Source: Desulfobacteraceae bacterium
GTDB lineage: Bacteria > Desulfobacterota > Desulfobacteria > Desulfobacterales > UBA2174
Reading direction: 5' to 3'
Assembly (NCBI GenBank): GCA_028700185.1
Contig: JAQVTF010000016.1
Coordinates: forward strand, 1 to 33,744
Length of the DNA stretch: 33,744 bases
Shown: one piece after another, positions 1-9,281 of the stretch
Layout of the letters: every line of letters starts with the position of its first letter
How positions within the stretch are numbered: position 1 is the first letter of the stretch
The notes under the pieces: model-generated
Databases searched by the model: none
The model's input: only the letters and a program-made list of their open reading frames with translations
What the model was told of the DNA's origin: nothing
Made by a program: the position numbers and the translations under genes

Positions 1-40
1 CATTTGACAACAGCAGCGTCGAAGTTCGATCAGGATTCCT

Positions 41-349
41 TCACTTTAGCTCACTTGACACTTTTTTTAAGTGACTAAAATTACGAGTGACTAAAGTGAC
101 TAAAGTGGTGGTGTCGCTGCGCTCCGGGTTTTTATATAACTGCCAGAATTCATTAACTTTAGCTCACTTTAGTCACTTTAGCTCACTTGACACTTTTTTT
201 AAGTGACTAAAATTACGAGTGACTAAAGTGACTAAAGTGGTGGTGTCGCTGCGCTCCGGGTTTTTATATAACTGCCAGAATTCATTAACTATAGCTCACT
301 TTAGTCACTTTAGCTCACTTGTCACTTTTTTTTAGTGACTAAAGTGTCG
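41..349. repeat. 132-bp tandem duplication with 9-nt repeat arms
   Basis: Bases 41-172 and 173-304 are near-identical 132-bp units; I see one difference in the ATTAACT(T/A)TAG stretch. A partial third copy begins at 305 and diverges after about 30 bases. Each unit holds 9-nt-periodic AGTGACTAA arms and a core containing GTCGCTGCGCTCCGG followed by an AT-rich stretch and GAATTC. The arm at 91-107 is perfectly complementary to 165-181 (17 bp), so each unit can fold into a long hairpin. A related element in reverse orientation lies at 21022-21230. No coding sequence is apparent. Together with the following bases this accounts for the gene-free stretch 1-442. Confidence 0.9.
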
Positions 350-442
350 GCAAAAAAAGTGACGGAACCCCGACTTTGACGGGGCCCTGGCGACGGGACC
401 GGTGGAAGTTGAGTTTTCTCCGTTTTGGCGATAGAATTATAC

Positions 443-1231
443 ATGGTATTTTTCTGGTATTTTTTCAGTTTTCTGTTCGGCCTGTGCATCGGCAGCTTTC
501 TCAACGTGGTGATCCACCGCCTGCCCATGGGCCAATCCCTCACGGATCCGCCCCGATCGGCCTGCCCCCACTGCGGTGAGCCGCTGGCGGCCCGGGACAA
601 CATCCCGCTGGTCAGCTTCCTGTGCCTCAGGGCCCGCTGCCGGCACTGCCACGCCCCCATCAGCTGGCGCTACCCCATCGTCGAGCTGCTCGGCGGAGTC
701 ATGGGGGTCGCCTGCCTGATCCGCTTCGGCCCCGGGGGCGAGGCCGTGGTGGCGTTTTGTCTGATGGCGGTACTGCTGGCGGTGTCCGTCATCGATATCG
801 ATCACCGCATCATCCCCGATCGGGTGATCCTGCCGGCAACGGTGGTGCTGTACCCGGCCGCCGTGGCGTTCACGCCCCTCACCTGGCGCCAGGGACTCGC
901 CGGGACCGTCACCGGGGCCGGTATCCTCTATTCGGTCGCCCTGGTTTACCGCCTCCTCACCCACCGGGAGGGGATGGGGCTCGGAGATGTGAAACTCATG
1001 CTCCTCATCGGGGCCGTGGTCGGCTGGCAGGGGGCGGTCTTTACCCTCTTTGCCGGCGCCTTGTACGGCGCCTTGGGCGGCTTGGGGGCCATGGCACGCA
1101 GCGGCCGGGGCCTGAAAACCGCCATTCCCTTCGGCCCGTTTCTTTCCATGGGCGCGATGACCTATCTGCTGGCCGGCCCGGAAATGATCCTGTGCTACCA
1201 GCGGGGTATCATCCCGGGGATTGGCGGATAA
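443..1231 (+). CDS. pilD: Prepilin peptidase / N-methyltransferase (type IV pilus or type II secretion)
   Basis: This is an inner-membrane aspartyl protease that cleaves the leader of type IV prepilins or type II pseudopilins and usually N-methylates the new N terminus. The 262-aa protein opens with a hydrophobic helix and the family motif GSFLNVVIHRLP. Two zinc-type cysteine pairs follow, CPHC at 41-44 and CRHC at 66-69, as in bifunctional PilD. The two catalytic aspartates lie in the motifs IDIDHRIIPD and GLGDVKLM. Several further hydrophobic segments follow. The start is uncertain: ATG 443 has no clear ribosome site, and an in-frame TTG at 425 would add six residues. No pilin genes are adjacent, so the client system cannot be read from context. 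Confidence 0.93.
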   Translation: MVFFWYFFSFLFGLCIGSFLNVVIHRLPMGQSLTDPPRSACPHCGEPLAARDNIPLVSFLCLRARCRHCHAPISWRYPIVELLGGVMGVACLIRFGPGGEAVVAFCLMAVLLAVSVIDIDHRIIPDRVILPATVVLYPAAVAFTPLTWRQGLAGTVTGAGILYSVALVYRLLTHREGMGLGDVKLMLLIGAVVGWQGAVFTLFAGALYGALGGLGAMARSGRGLKTAIPFGPFLSMGAMTYLLAGPEMILCYQRGIIPGIGG

Positions 1232-1247
1232 GGCGGCAAGGCATCCG

Positions 1248-1302
1248 GAATTCAGGTTCAAAGCCGCTTCGCGGTGTTCAAGGTTCAAAGTTCAAGGTTC
1301 TA
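1248..1302. repeat. Heptamer (GGTTCAA) array with 14-nt hairpin core
   Basis: The gap between pilD and the phosphoesterase gene holds 7-nt-phased copies of GGTTCAA and variants (GTTCAAG, GTTCAAA). They are split by a 14-nt GC-rich core, AGCCGCTTCGCGGT, which contains a CCGC/GCGG hairpin. The core equals two periods, so the 7-nt phase is kept across it. A reverse-complement relative with the same layout lies at 12260-12308. Confidence 0.75.
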
Positions 1303-1331
1303 AGTGGCAACATTGTGGGGAGCGCGAAACC

Positions 1332-2084
1332 ATGCGCATCGCCGTCATTTCAGACATCCATGGCAACCTCGACGCCCTGACGGCCGTTTTGACGGATATG
1401 AAAAATTGCGCCGTTCACCGCATCGTCTGCCTCGGGGACTGCATCGGCTACGGGGCGGAGCCCGAGGCCGTGGTGCAGCGCATCGCAACCCTCGGCTGCC
1501 CCACCGTGATGGGCAACCACGAGGCCGCCGCGCTGGATCCGAGGGTGCGGGGCTGGTTCAACACCGCGGCCCGCCGCTCCCTGGAAATGACGATCCCCCT
1601 CCTGAGCCCGCGCAGTCTCCACTTCATCGCGGCGTTGCCGGAAACTTTCGAACATTGGAACGCACGGTTCGTCCACGGTTTCCCGCCTGATTCCATCTGG
1701 CGTTACCTGTTCCAGGTCTCCGGGGAAGAACTGAACGATTGGTTCGCTGTGATGCCGGAGCGCGTCTGCTTCGTCGGCCACACCCACCGACTGGAACTGG
1801 TGGGCAGCGATGCGAACCGGATCTTTCGCACCGGCCTTGCCCCCGGCCCGGTTTGTCTCGATGCGGCCCTGCGCTACATCGTCAACGTGGGCAGCGTGGG
1901 CCAACCCCGGGACGGCACGCCCGAGGCCAAGTACGTGCTCTGGGAACCGGAGCGCCACCGTCTCGTCTGCCGCAGCGTCCCCTACGCCTACGGCAGCGCG
2001 GCGGACAAGATCCTGCGCGCCGGCATGCCCGAAACCCACGCCCTGCGCCTGCTGCCGGCCTCCTGGCAGGAGAATTGGTTGTAG
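1332..2084 (+). CDS. Metallophosphoesterase, YfcE/calcineurin-like
   Basis: The 250-aa protein has the full calcineurin-like dinuclear metal signature: D8 and H10 in SDIHGN, D36 in GDCIGYG, N62 and H63 in GNHE, a later HG in FVHGF, and GHTH. These residues bind two divalent metals and activate water for phosphoester hydrolysis. The family includes phosphodiesterases and diadenosine tetraphosphatase-like enzymes; the substrate cannot be assigned here. ATG 1332 is preferred because residue 1 then falls just before the first metal motif (MRIAVISD). The upstream reading-frame extension runs back through the heptamer repeat and is unlikely to be translated. It converges on the tesB-like gene. Confidence 0.9.
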   Translation: MRIAVISDIHGNLDALTAVLTDMKNCAVHRIVCLGDCIGYGAEPEAVVQRIATLGCPTVMGNHEAAALDPRVRGWFNTAARRSLEMTIPLLSPRSLHFIAALPETFEHWNARFVHGFPPDSIWRYLFQVSGEELNDWFAVMPERVCFVGHTHRLELVGSDANRIFRTGLAPGPVCLDAALRYIVNVGSVGQPRDGTPEAKYVLWEPERHRLVCRSVPYAYGSAADKILRAGMPETHALRLLPASWQENWL

Positions 2085-2121
2085 CCGGCCCGAAATCCCC
2101 CGGTGAAACCGACCTTCAGGA

Positions 2122-3009
2122 TCATTGCGCTCCGGCCCGATCCCGGATCAGCCCTTCCTGGGCAACCACCGCCACCAGGGAGCCGTCGCGGGTGAAGATG
2201 CGTCCGAAGCTCAGGCCCCGGGCACCGGCGGCCGATGGGCTTTCCATGGCATAGAGCAACCAGTCGTCCATGCGAAAATCACGGTAAAACCACATGGCGT
2301 GATCCAGGCTGGCGGCCTGGATGGTCGCCTGCCACAACCTTCGCTCATACGGCAAAAGGCTGGTGGCCACCAATCCGAAGTCGGAGGCGTAAGCCAACAC
2401 GTAGCGGTGAATGGCGGCATTTTCAGGCAGGGTTCCCGAAGCCCGAAACCAGGCGCAACGCCTTGGGGGAAAACGCTTCAGCTCGAAGGCCGCCATCGGA
2501 TGAACCGGTCGGATTTCGATGGGCCGACGGCACAGGATTCGTTTTCGAATTCCCGGGGGAAATCGATCGGCCACTTGATGGGCGATTTCCAGCTCCGACG
2601 CCAACCCCTCGGGCGGCGGCAGATCCGGCGGCATGGCGTCCTGGTGCTCAAACCCCGGTTCGGCGATTTGAAACGAGGCCGACATGGAAAACACGGCCCG
2701 GCCCTTCTGAATGGCCACCACCCGTCGGGTGGTGAAACTGGTGCCGTCTCGGATACAGTCCACCTGGTAGACGATGGGAAGACGGGCATCGCCGGGGCGC
2801 AGGAAATAGGCATGCAGGCTGTGGGCCCGGCGTTGCTCGGGCACGGTCTGGGACGCGGCCGACAGGGCCTGACCGAGCACCTGGCCGCCGAACACCGCCC
2901 CGTAGCCCAAATCCTGGCTCTGACCACGAAAAATGTTCTCCTCGATTTTCTCCAGCTTGAGCATCTGGAGCAGTTCCGCCAGCACATCGCCTCGGCCGCA
3001 ATCGGTCAT
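2122..3009 (-). CDS. tesB: Acyl-CoA thioesterase II (TesB family)
   Basis: This double-hotdog thioesterase hydrolyses acyl-CoA to free fatty acid and CoA. At 295 aa it is close to the usual TesB length of about 285. The N-terminal hotdog carries GYGAVFGGQVLGQAL and HSLHAYFLRPGD. The C-terminal half has the expected catalytic residues: aspartate in YASDFGL, the ATIQAASLDHAMWF segment and glutamine in VAQEGLIR. ATG 3009 is chosen because GGAGAAAGGA lies just upstream on the coding strand and the usual family N terminus follows. The open frame runs further upstream, but that part looks non-coding. It is transcribed divergently from the MFS gene. Confidence 0.93.
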   Translation of the reverse strand: MTDCGRGDVLAELLQMLKLEKIEENIFRGQSQDLGYGAVFGGQVLGQALSAASQTVPEQRRAHSLHAYFLRPGDARLPIVYQVDCIRDGTSFTTRRVVAIQKGRAVFSMSASFQIAEPGFEHQDAMPPDLPPPEGLASELEIAHQVADRFPPGIRKRILCRRPIEIRPVHPMAAFELKRFPPRRCAWFRASGTLPENAAIHRYVLAYASDFGLVATSLLPYERRLWQATIQAASLDHAMWFYRDFRMDDWLLYAMESPSAAGARGLSFGRIFTRDGSLVAVVAQEGLIRDRAGAQ

Positions 3010-3306
3010 GTGAATCCTTTCTCCGTTCCCGGTTTCTCCATCCCTTTTTTTATTCATCCTGGCTCGGCATCCCACCCGGCAAGCGGTCAATCCCGGTTTC
3101 CCACGGCCGACCCCGCCTCCCCGGAAGCCATAGTTACCCGCAACCCGGCAGCGGGTCAATTTGCCATCCGCTGCAACGCCGGCGCCTTGCAACAAATCAT
3201 CCGCTGCCGCATTGACTTGGATGGGATGTTTGCCTAAGTTGTCGCCTTGCCGCGGCACCGGGCCGCCCTGCCATCAACCTTCGACCGGTTTTGTCAATCC
3301 GACGCC

Positions 3307-4470
3307 ATGACCTCCTCAACCAACCTGCGCATGATCTTCGCCCTGACCCTGGTGCACTTCACCGGGGATCTCTACAGCGCCTTCATCAGCCCGCTGTTTC
3401 CCGCCTTCGTGGACAAGCTGGGATTGTCCCTGGCCCAGGTGGGCATCATCGCCGGCACGGCCCGCTTCCTTGCCTTCATCGTGCAGCCCACGGTGGGCTA
3501 CTTCGCTGATCGTTACCAGTCGCGCCTCTTTCCCCTGGGGGGGCTGGCCATGACGGTGGTCTTCATCCCCTTCTCGGGGATGGCGCCGACCTTTTGGGTG
3601 CTGCTGCTCACCGTGGCCTTGGGCTCGGTGGGCTCTTCGATGTATCATCCCTCGGTGACGGGCATGGTACCGGTCTACGCCGGCCGCAACGCCGGGCTGT
3701 GCATGTCGGTGTTCAACGCCGGCGGCACCCTGGCCTTCGCCCTGGGCCCGGTGTTCGTCACCGCCTACGTGGCCCGTTTCGGTCTACCGGCCCTTCCCTG
3801 GACCATGATGTTCGGGCTGGCGGTGTGGTTGTGGCTCTATCGCATCCTGCCGACGCCGCAAAGCGAGGGCCTCCAGAGCCTCGGTTTTTACCGGGCCCTG
3901 AAAGAGGCCCTGGGCCACGTCTGGCGCACCATCATTCTCATCTGGCTGGTGATGGTACTGCGGGCCATGGTGGGCCAATCCTTTATCACCTTTGCACCGG
4001 TGTTGATGGTTCAGGAGGGATATTCACTGGTGGCCGCCGGCGGCATTTTCGCCCTTTTCACCGCCGCCGGCACCGTCAGCGGATTGCTGGGCGGCCATTT
4101 GGCCGACCGCATCGGTTTCAAACCGGTCTTTTTGACGTTTCACGCGCTGATGACCCCGGCCCTGCTGCTGATGATGTACTGCCAGGGCAGCTGGATCTAC
4201 CTGGGGGCTTTCATCGCCGGATTCATGGTGCTGTCCACCATGCCCCTGGGGGTGGCCATGGCCCAACAGATCGCGCCCCGGGGCCGCTCGATGGTCGCCA
4301 GCCTCATGATGGGTCTGGCCTACGGCCTGGGCGGCCTGTTCACGCCGCTGGTGGGGGCCTTTGCCGACAGCTTCGGCGTACGGCCGGTACTGCTGGCCAT
4401 CTCCTTCCTGCCGCCGGTCACCGTGGCGCTGATTCTGTGGTTTCCCAAGGTGGGGCCGCGACGGGCATAG
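3307..4470 (+). CDS. MFS transporter, fosmidomycin-resistance (Fsr)-like
   Basis: The 387-aa protein has about twelve hydrophobic segments, as expected for a major facilitator. The N terminus (HFTGDLYSAFISPLFPAF) and GSSMYHPSVTG in the fourth-to-fifth helix region resemble the Fsr family of proton-driven drug exporters. A family-type loop, GYFADR, follows helix 2, and a second-half copy, GGHLADRIGF, follows helix 8. Substrate is unknown; fosmidomycin export is only the family name. ATG 3307 gives the normal N terminus, although the ribosome site is weak and an in-frame upstream ATG exists at 3247. It lies divergent from tesB across 297 bp in which I see no further gene. Confidence 0.87.
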   Translation: MTSSTNLRMIFALTLVHFTGDLYSAFISPLFPAFVDKLGLSLAQVGIIAGTARFLAFIVQPTVGYFADRYQSRLFPLGGLAMTVVFIPFSGMAPTFWVLLLTVALGSVGSSMYHPSVTGMVPVYAGRNAGLCMSVFNAGGTLAFALGPVFVTAYVARFGLPALPWTMMFGLAVWLWLYRILPTPQSEGLQSLGFYRALKEALGHVWRTIILIWLVMVLRAMVGQSFITFAPVLMVQEGYSLVAAGGIFALFTAAGTVSGLLGGHLADRIGFKPVFLTFHALMTPALLLMMYCQGSWIYLGAFIAGFMVLSTMPLGVAMAQQIAPRGRSMVASLMMGLAYGLGGLFTPLVGAFADSFGVRPVLLAISFLPPVTVALILWFPKVGPRRA

Positions 4471-4569
4471 GCAACGAAACCTGGGCGATTCGGCGGCACC
4501 GGTCGGAGGTCTCCGACGTGTCCCACCCCTTTGCCCCCTCTCTCCCGCGATGGGAAAAGGAGGACGCCG

Positions 4570-5100
4570 ATGGGCGAAATCAAGAGCACCCTGGATCTGG
4601 TGATGGCCCGGACCCGTCACCTCACCTTGAGCGAAGCGGAAAAACGGCAACAACAACGGGAAGAGGGCCGCAAACGGCTCGCCGGGCTGATCCAGCAGTA
4701 CGAAGATGGCCTGCTGTCCCCCCAGCGGCTGGTGGACGCCGTAAACGCCCTGGAATCCCCTTACGGCATCGCCGGGCGCGACGAATTGGGCCTTGCGGTC
4801 ACCCGGCGCATCGATCTGGACCAGGATCCCCAGCGCTGGCTCGCCGTGATCTCCACGGTGCCGGGCATCGATCTCACCGCCTGGCAAGAGGTGCTGGAAG
4901 AATACCGCCGGCAGCGGGACGACCTGAACCGACGCCACGGCGAAGCGGCCCTGGAGCGACTGGCCGCCGACGGCTTCACCGGGTCGGCGGTGGTGCCCAA
5001 CCTGGTGGCCGATCCGGATTGGCGGGCGGCCCTGGAAGCACTTCAAGCCACCTCCCGCCGCCGCCTGGAAGCCGCCCTGCCAGGGGGGGCCAAGGTCTGA
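4570..5100 (+). CDS. Conserved-looking protein of unknown function (176 aa)
   Basis: I do not recognise a named family. The protein is soluble, rich in charged residues and probably mostly helical. Residues 20-55 are strongly charged (EAEKRQQQREEGRKRL) and could form a coiled coil. The middle contains a short hydrophobic patch (WLAVISTVPGIDLTAW), and the tail is again charged and helical. There are no membrane segments, signal peptide or cysteines that suggest a metal site. ATG 4570 is well supported by AAAAGGAGG ten bases upstream. It lies 99 bp after the MFS gene and converges on the MBL-fold gene, so it may be co-transcribed with the transporter, but nothing links their functions. Confidence 0.8.
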   Translation: MGEIKSTLDLVMARTRHLTLSEAEKRQQQREEGRKRLAGLIQQYEDGLLSPQRLVDAVNALESPYGIAGRDELGLAVTRRIDLDQDPQRWLAVISTVPGIDLTAWQEVLEEYRRQRDDLNRRHGEAALERLAADGFTGSAVVPNLVADPDWRAALEALQATSRRRLEAALPGGAKV

Positions 5101-5110
5101 TGAAAGGTTC

Positions 5111-5779
5111 TCAGATATAGGCAAACCAGGCCCGCTCGACGCTCTCGAAGTTGCGCCGCACCGCCTCTACGCCTTCCACGATGGGCCCGTGGCCCGGAAG
5201 CAGGTAACGCACCCCGTTCAATCCGGCCATGCGCCGGATGCTCGCCTTGAGGGCTTCGGCGTCACCGCCGGGAAGATCCGTGCGCCCCAGGCCGCCGGCA
5301 AAGATCAGATCGCCGCTGAACAGGGCACCGGTCTCCGGCCAGTGAAGACAAACCCCGCCGGGGGCGTGCCCCGGGGCATGATAGACGTGCAGCGCCACCC
5401 CTCTGACGTTCAACGGTCCCTCGGCGATGAAAAAATCAGGCTTCAGGACCGATGCCTCGACGCCGAGGGAGGCTTTGAGCAGAGGGGCCATTTCTTCCAC
5501 CAGGCGCCACTCCTCGCCGTGGAGGGCAAAACGGGCCGGCAGTTCCCTGAAGAGGGTGACGGCCTCGACGTGGTCCGGGTGGGCGTGGGTGCCCAGCACC
5601 AGATCGATGTCTTCGAGCATGATTCCCAGCGCCTCCAGGCCGTGGCGCACATGATCGAAATAGGCCGTGTGGCCGGGGTCGATGAGGATACGCACCCCGG
5701 CGTCGATGAGATAGGTATTGCAGTTGTTGACCCGTGGCGAATCCCACAAGAACCCGTGAAGGCCATCGGTGATCTGCAT
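5111..5779 (-). CDS. MBL-fold metallo-hydrolase (glyoxalase II-like)
   Basis: The 222-aa protein carries the metallo-beta-lactamase metal motif THAHPDHVE (HxHxDH) near residue 65. A later histidine is in YHAPGHAPGG, a metal-bridging aspartate in LFSGDLIFAGG, and a C-terminal histidine in YLLPGHGP. This pattern and length fit the small hydroxyacylglutathione hydrolase/persulfide dioxygenase-like branch. Substrate cannot be fixed: a thioesterase, a sulfur dioxygenase and a general hydrolase all remain possible. The start at 5779 has GGAAAGGCGG upstream on its strand. It is divergent from ileS. Confidence 0.9.
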   Translation of the reverse strand: MQITDGLHGFLWDSPRVNNCNTYLIDAGVRILIDPGHTAYFDHVRHGLEALGIMLEDIDLVLGTHAHPDHVEAVTLFRELPARFALHGEEWRLVEEMAPLLKASLGVEASVLKPDFFIAEGPLNVRGVALHVYHAPGHAPGGVCLHWPETGALFSGDLIFAGGLGRTDLPGGDAEALKASIRRMAGLNGVRYLLPGHGPIVEGVEAVRRNFESVERAWFAYI

Positions 5780-5874
5780 GCGTCCGCCTTTCCTTCCCTA
5801 TGGCTCGGAAACAAATCGGTCTCTGGCCGGCGTGTACCGTCTTTGCGCCGGCGCTGTCAAGACGGCCAAATCAC

Positions 5875-5903
5875 TTGACAGTCCGCAGGCGGCATTCTAT
5901 TTC
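5875..5903 (+). promoter_or_regulatory. Candidate sigma-70 promoter for ileS
   Basis: A perfect -35 hexamer TTGACA at 5875-5880 is followed after 17 bp by TATTTC at 5898-5903, a weak -10. It lies about 45 bp before the ileS start in the divergent gap. The -35 is convincing; the -10 is not, so the exact start is uncertain. Confidence 0.45.
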
Positions 5904-5948
5904 TTCCCGATTGTATCTTGGCGTAACACGTTGTGAAGCGGAGGCGAG

Positions 5949-8759
5949 ATGGACTACAAAAAGACGCTCAACCTGCCCCAAACCGATTTTCCCATGAAGG
6001 CCAACCTGGCTCAGCGCGAGCCGGAGCAGCTCACCGCCTGGCAGCAGGCGAACCTGTACCGCAAGATTCGCCGCCTCTCGGCCGGCCGGCCCCCGTTCAT
6101 TCTTCACGACGGCCCGCCCTACGCCAACGGCCATATTCACATCGGCACGGCGATGAACAAAATTCTGAAGGATTTCATCGTGCGCAGCCGCCAGATGGCC
6201 GGTTTCGACGCCGTTTACGTACCGGGATGGGACTGCCACGGATTGCCCATCGAACACAACGTGGACAAGGAGCTGGGTCCCAAAAAACTCAGCATGAGCC
6301 AGGCCGATGTGCGGCGCCAATGCCGGGTCTACGCCGAACGTTTCATCGATGTGCAACGCGACGAGTTCAAACGCCTCGGGGTTACCGGGGAATGGGAAAA
6401 CCCCTATCTGACCATGGCCTATCCGTACGAGGCAACCATCGCCCGCGAGTGTTTCAAATTCGCCGTGGATGGCAGCCTCTTTCGCAGCAAGAAGCCGATC
6501 CACTGGTGCTGCAGTTGTCAGACGGCCCTGGCCGAGGCGGAAATCGAGTACGCGGACGAATCCTCGCCGTCGATCTTCGTCAAGTTTCCCATGATCGACG
6601 ATCTCGGCCAGTTGGCGCCGGCGCTGGCCGGACGACCGGTGTCCATGGTCATCTGGACCACCACCCCCTGGACGCTGCCGGCCAACCTCGCCGTGGCGCT
6701 GCACCCGGATTTCACCTACGCCGCCGTGGACACGGGCGCCGAGGTGCTCATCGTGGCCGAGGATCTGGTGGACGGGTGCATGGAAAAATTCCAGGTGGCC
6801 GATTACCGGATCATCGCCCGGCTGGCCGCCGCCGATCTCGAGCACAAGCATTGCCGGCATCCGCTCTACCAGCGCCCCTCGCTGATCATCCTCGGCACCC
6901 ACGTCACCCTGGAGGCCGGCACCGGTTGCGTGCACACCGCCCCCGGTCATGGCCGGGAAGACTACGAGGTGGGGTTGACCTACGGCCTGGACAGTTTTTC
7001 ACCGGTGGACGACCAGGGTCGATTCACCGACGAGGTTCCCGATCTGGCCGGCCAGATGGTTTTCGATGCCAACGCCGGGATCATCGCCCGACTCCGGGAG
7101 AACGGGGCCCTGCTGGCCAGCGAGAAAATCCGCCACAGCTATCCCCACTGCTGGCGCTGCAAAAAACCGGTAATCTTCCGGGCCACCCCCCAGTGGTTCA
7201 TCTCCATGGACCGCACCGGGCTGCGGCAAAAATCCCTGACAGCCATCGACACGGTGACCTGGATTCCCGCCTGGGGAAGGGAGCGGATCTACGGCATGAT
7301 CGAAAACCGACCCGATTGGTGCGTGTCGCGCCAGCGGGCCTGGGGCGTGCCCATCGCCGTGTTCTACTGCGCCCACTGCGAACGGGTCCTCACCGACGCG
7401 GCGGCGATGGAGACGGTCTACCGGCAATTCGAGGCCCAGGGCGCCGACGTGTGGTTCGAGAAATCCACCGCTGAGCTGCTGCCGCCGGGCACGGTTTGTC
7501 CGGAGTGCGGCGGCACCGAATTCATCAAGGAAACCGACATCCTGGATGTCTGGTTCGACTCGGGCGTCAGCCATGCCGCCGTGCTGGAGGCCAGGGACGA
7601 TCTCGTCTGGCCCGCCGATCTCTACCTGGAAGGCAGCGATCAGCACCGGGGGTGGTTTCACTCCTCCCTGCTCACCGCGGTGGGCACCCGGGGCCAGGCC
7701 CCTTACAAGGCCGTGCTGACCCACGGATTCGTGGTGGACGCCGAAGGCAAGAAAATGAGCAAGTCCCTGGGCAACGTGGTGGCTCCGGCGGAGGTGATCC
7801 GCCGTTTCGGCGCCGAGGTACTGCGTCTCTGGGTATCGGCGGCCGATTACCGCGAGGACGTGCGCATTTCCGAGAACATCCTGAAGCAGCTCAGCGATGC
7901 CTACCGGCGCATCCGCAACACCTGCCGTTTCATGCTGGGCAATCTCTACGATTTCGACCCGGCCAAGGACGCGGTGGACCGCGAGCGGATGCCGGAAATC
8001 GACCGCTTCGCCCTGCACCGGCTTCAGGAACTGGTGGCCAAGTGTCGCCGGGCTTATGAGCGCTACGAATTTCACACCATCCACCACGCCTTGCACAACT
8101 ACTGCGTGGTGGATTTGTCGTCCTTCTACCTCGACGTACTCAAGGATCGGCTCTACACCACGGCGCCGGCGGATCCGGCCCGGCGCAGCGCCCAGACCAC
8201 CATGGCGCTGATTCTCGACGCCCTCACCCGGCTCATGGCGCCGGTACTCTGTTTCACCGCCGAGGAAATCTGGCGCTACATGCCTGGTGCGGACCGGCCG
8301 GAATCGGTGCACATGGCCACCCTCCCCGAGCCGGATCCGGCGTGGGAAGACCGTTCCCTGGCCGAGCGCTGGAATTTTTTCCTCGAAGTGCGCGGTGAAG
8401 TGACCCGGGCCCTGGAAATCGCCCGGGCCGAAAAACGGATCGGCCACGGCCTGGACGCCGGCGTGACGATTTACGCCGCCAATGAAACCCACCGGCGACT
8501 GGCGCCTTTCGCCGATCAGATGAGCACCCTGCTCATCGTCTCGGCGGCGACCCTGGTGGAGGCGGCCACTCCCCAAGACGCCTTCAAGGCCGAGGCCATC
8601 GCCGAGCTGGGCGTACGGGTGGAAACTGCCCCGGGCCAAAAATGCGCCCGCTGCTGGGTTCGCGATCCGGCCGTGGGCAGCGATCCCGTCCATCCGGACA
8701 TCTGCCCCCGCTGTTTGGCCGCCCTGGCGGCCATCGGCGCCGGGGAAAACGATCATTGA
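5949..8759 (+). CDS. ileS: Isoleucyl-tRNA synthetase
   Basis: This class I synthetase charges tRNA-Ile in the cytoplasm. The protein is 936 aa, a normal bacterial length. The HIGH-type site is GHIHIG at residues 61-66 and the KMSKS loop is at residues 602-606. The central editing domain contains [13 protein letters not shown] and the [12 protein letters not shown] segment. The anticodon-binding domain follows, and the C terminus ends with a zinc-knuckle pattern, CARCW and CPRC. ATG 5949 is preceded by GGAGGCGAG. Its stop overlaps the possible TTG start of lspA. The ileS-lspA pairing is a common bacterial arrangement. Confidence 0.98.
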   Translation: MDYKKTLNLPQTDFPMKANLAQREPEQLTAWQQANLYRKIRRLSAGRPPFILHDGPPYANGHIHIGTAMNKILKDFIVRSRQMAGFDAVYVPGWDCHGLPIEHNVDKELGPKKLSMSQADVRRQCRVYAERFIDVQRDEFKRLGVTGEWENPYLTMAYPYEATIARECFKFAVDGSLFRSKKPIHWCCSCQTALAEAEIEYADESSPSIFVKFPMIDDLGQLAPALAGRPVSMVIWTTTPWTLPANLAVALHPDFTYAAVDTGAEVLIVAEDLVDGCMEKFQVADYRIIARLAAADLEHKHCRHPLYQRPSLIILGTHVTLEAGTGCVHTAPGHGREDYEVGLTYGLDSFSPVDDQGRFTDEVPDLAGQMVFDANAGIIARLRENGALLASEKIRHSYPHCWRCKKPVIFRATPQWFISMDRTGLRQKSLTAIDTVTWIPAWGRERIYGMIENRPDWCVSRQRAWGVPIAVFYCAHCERVLTDAAAMETVYRQFEAQGADVWFEKSTAELLPPGTVCPECGGTEFIKETDILDVWFDSGVSHAAVLEARDDLVWPADLYLEGSDQHRGWFHSSLLTAVGTRGQAPYKAVLTHGFVVDAEGKKMSKSLGNVVAPAEVIRRFGAEVLRLWVSAADYREDVRISENILKQLSDAYRRIRNTCRFMLGNLYDFDPAKDAVDRERMPEIDRFALHRLQELVAKCRRAYERYEFHTIHHALHNYCVVDLSSFYLDVLKDRLYTTAPADPARRSAQTTMALILDALTRLMAPVLCFTAEEIWRYMPGADRPESVHMATLPEPDPAWEDRSLAERWNFFLEVRGEVTRALEIARAEKRIGHGLDAGVTIYAANETHRRLAPFADQMSTLLIVSAATLVEAATPQDAFKAEAIAELGVRVETAPGQKCARCWVRDPAVGSDPVHPDICPRCLAALAAIGAGENDH

Positions 8760-8764
8760 CCTCG

Positions 8765-9253
8765 ATGGTGCCAAGCCGCCGCTACCTTTATCTGGCGTTG
8801 GCGGTGGGGACCATCGTCGCGCTGGACCAGACCGCCAAGGCCCTGGTCCTGGCCCGGATTCCCTTGTACCAGGCGATTCCGGTGATCGAAGGGCTCTTCA
8901 ACCTCACCCATGTGCTCAATCCCGGGGGGGCATTCGGATTTTTGGCCGGCCAGGGGCCGGTGGTGCGTCATTTGCTCTTTGGGGTGGCGACCTTCCTGGC
9001 CGTGGGCCTGATTCTTTACTACTTTCACCGCACACCCCGGGAGTACCGGGCGCTGTCGGCGGCCTTCGCCCTGATTCTCGGCGGCGCCATCGGCAATCTC
9101 ATCGACCGCCTGCGCTTCGGTCAGGTGATCGATTTCCTGGACTTTTACCTTGGCCCCTATCACTGGCCGGCCTTCAATATCGCCGACAGCGCCATCACCG
9201 TGGGGATCGGCATCTTCATCGGACACCTGATCTTCAACCGCCTGCCCGACTGA
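8765..9253 (+). CDS. lspA: Lipoprotein signal peptidase II
   Basis: This inner-membrane aspartyl protease removes the signal peptide of prolipoproteins after lipidation. The 162-aa protein has four hydrophobic segments. The catalytic aspartates are visible in GNLIDRLRFGQVIDF and FNIADSAI. The N-terminal segment DQTAKALV matches the family's DQxxK motif. ATG 8765 is used; an in-frame TTG at 8756 overlaps the ileS stop and would add three residues, so translational coupling with ileS is likely. The TPR lipoprotein at 30294 would be a client of this enzyme. Confidence 0.96.
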   Translation: MVPSRRYLYLALAVGTIVALDQTAKALVLARIPLYQAIPVIEGLFNLTHVLNPGGAFGFLAGQGPVVRHLLFGVATFLAVGLILYYFHRTPREYRALSAAFALILGGAIGNLIDRLRFGQVIDFLDFYLGPYHWPAFNIADSAITVGIGIFIGHLIFNRLPD

Positions 9254-9281
9254 TGCCCGTCGCTGCCGCCGGAACGAGACC

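Noticed and set aside
2125-3237. Plus-strand frame of 370 aa across the tesB region
   Set aside because: It opposes a complete TesB with conserved catalytic residues and a good ribosome site; no family features on the plus strand.
5780-5948. T-box leader before ileS
   Set aside because: The gap is short, and I find no T-box antiterminator sequence or specifier stem; T-boxes are mainly from Gram-positive bacteria.
6999-8774. Long minus-strand open frame (591 aa) opposite ileS
   Set aside because: It is a shadow of the GC-rich ileS gene. The sequence is rich in Gly, Arg, His and Pro and lacks any recognisable motif, while the plus strand is unmistakably IleS.
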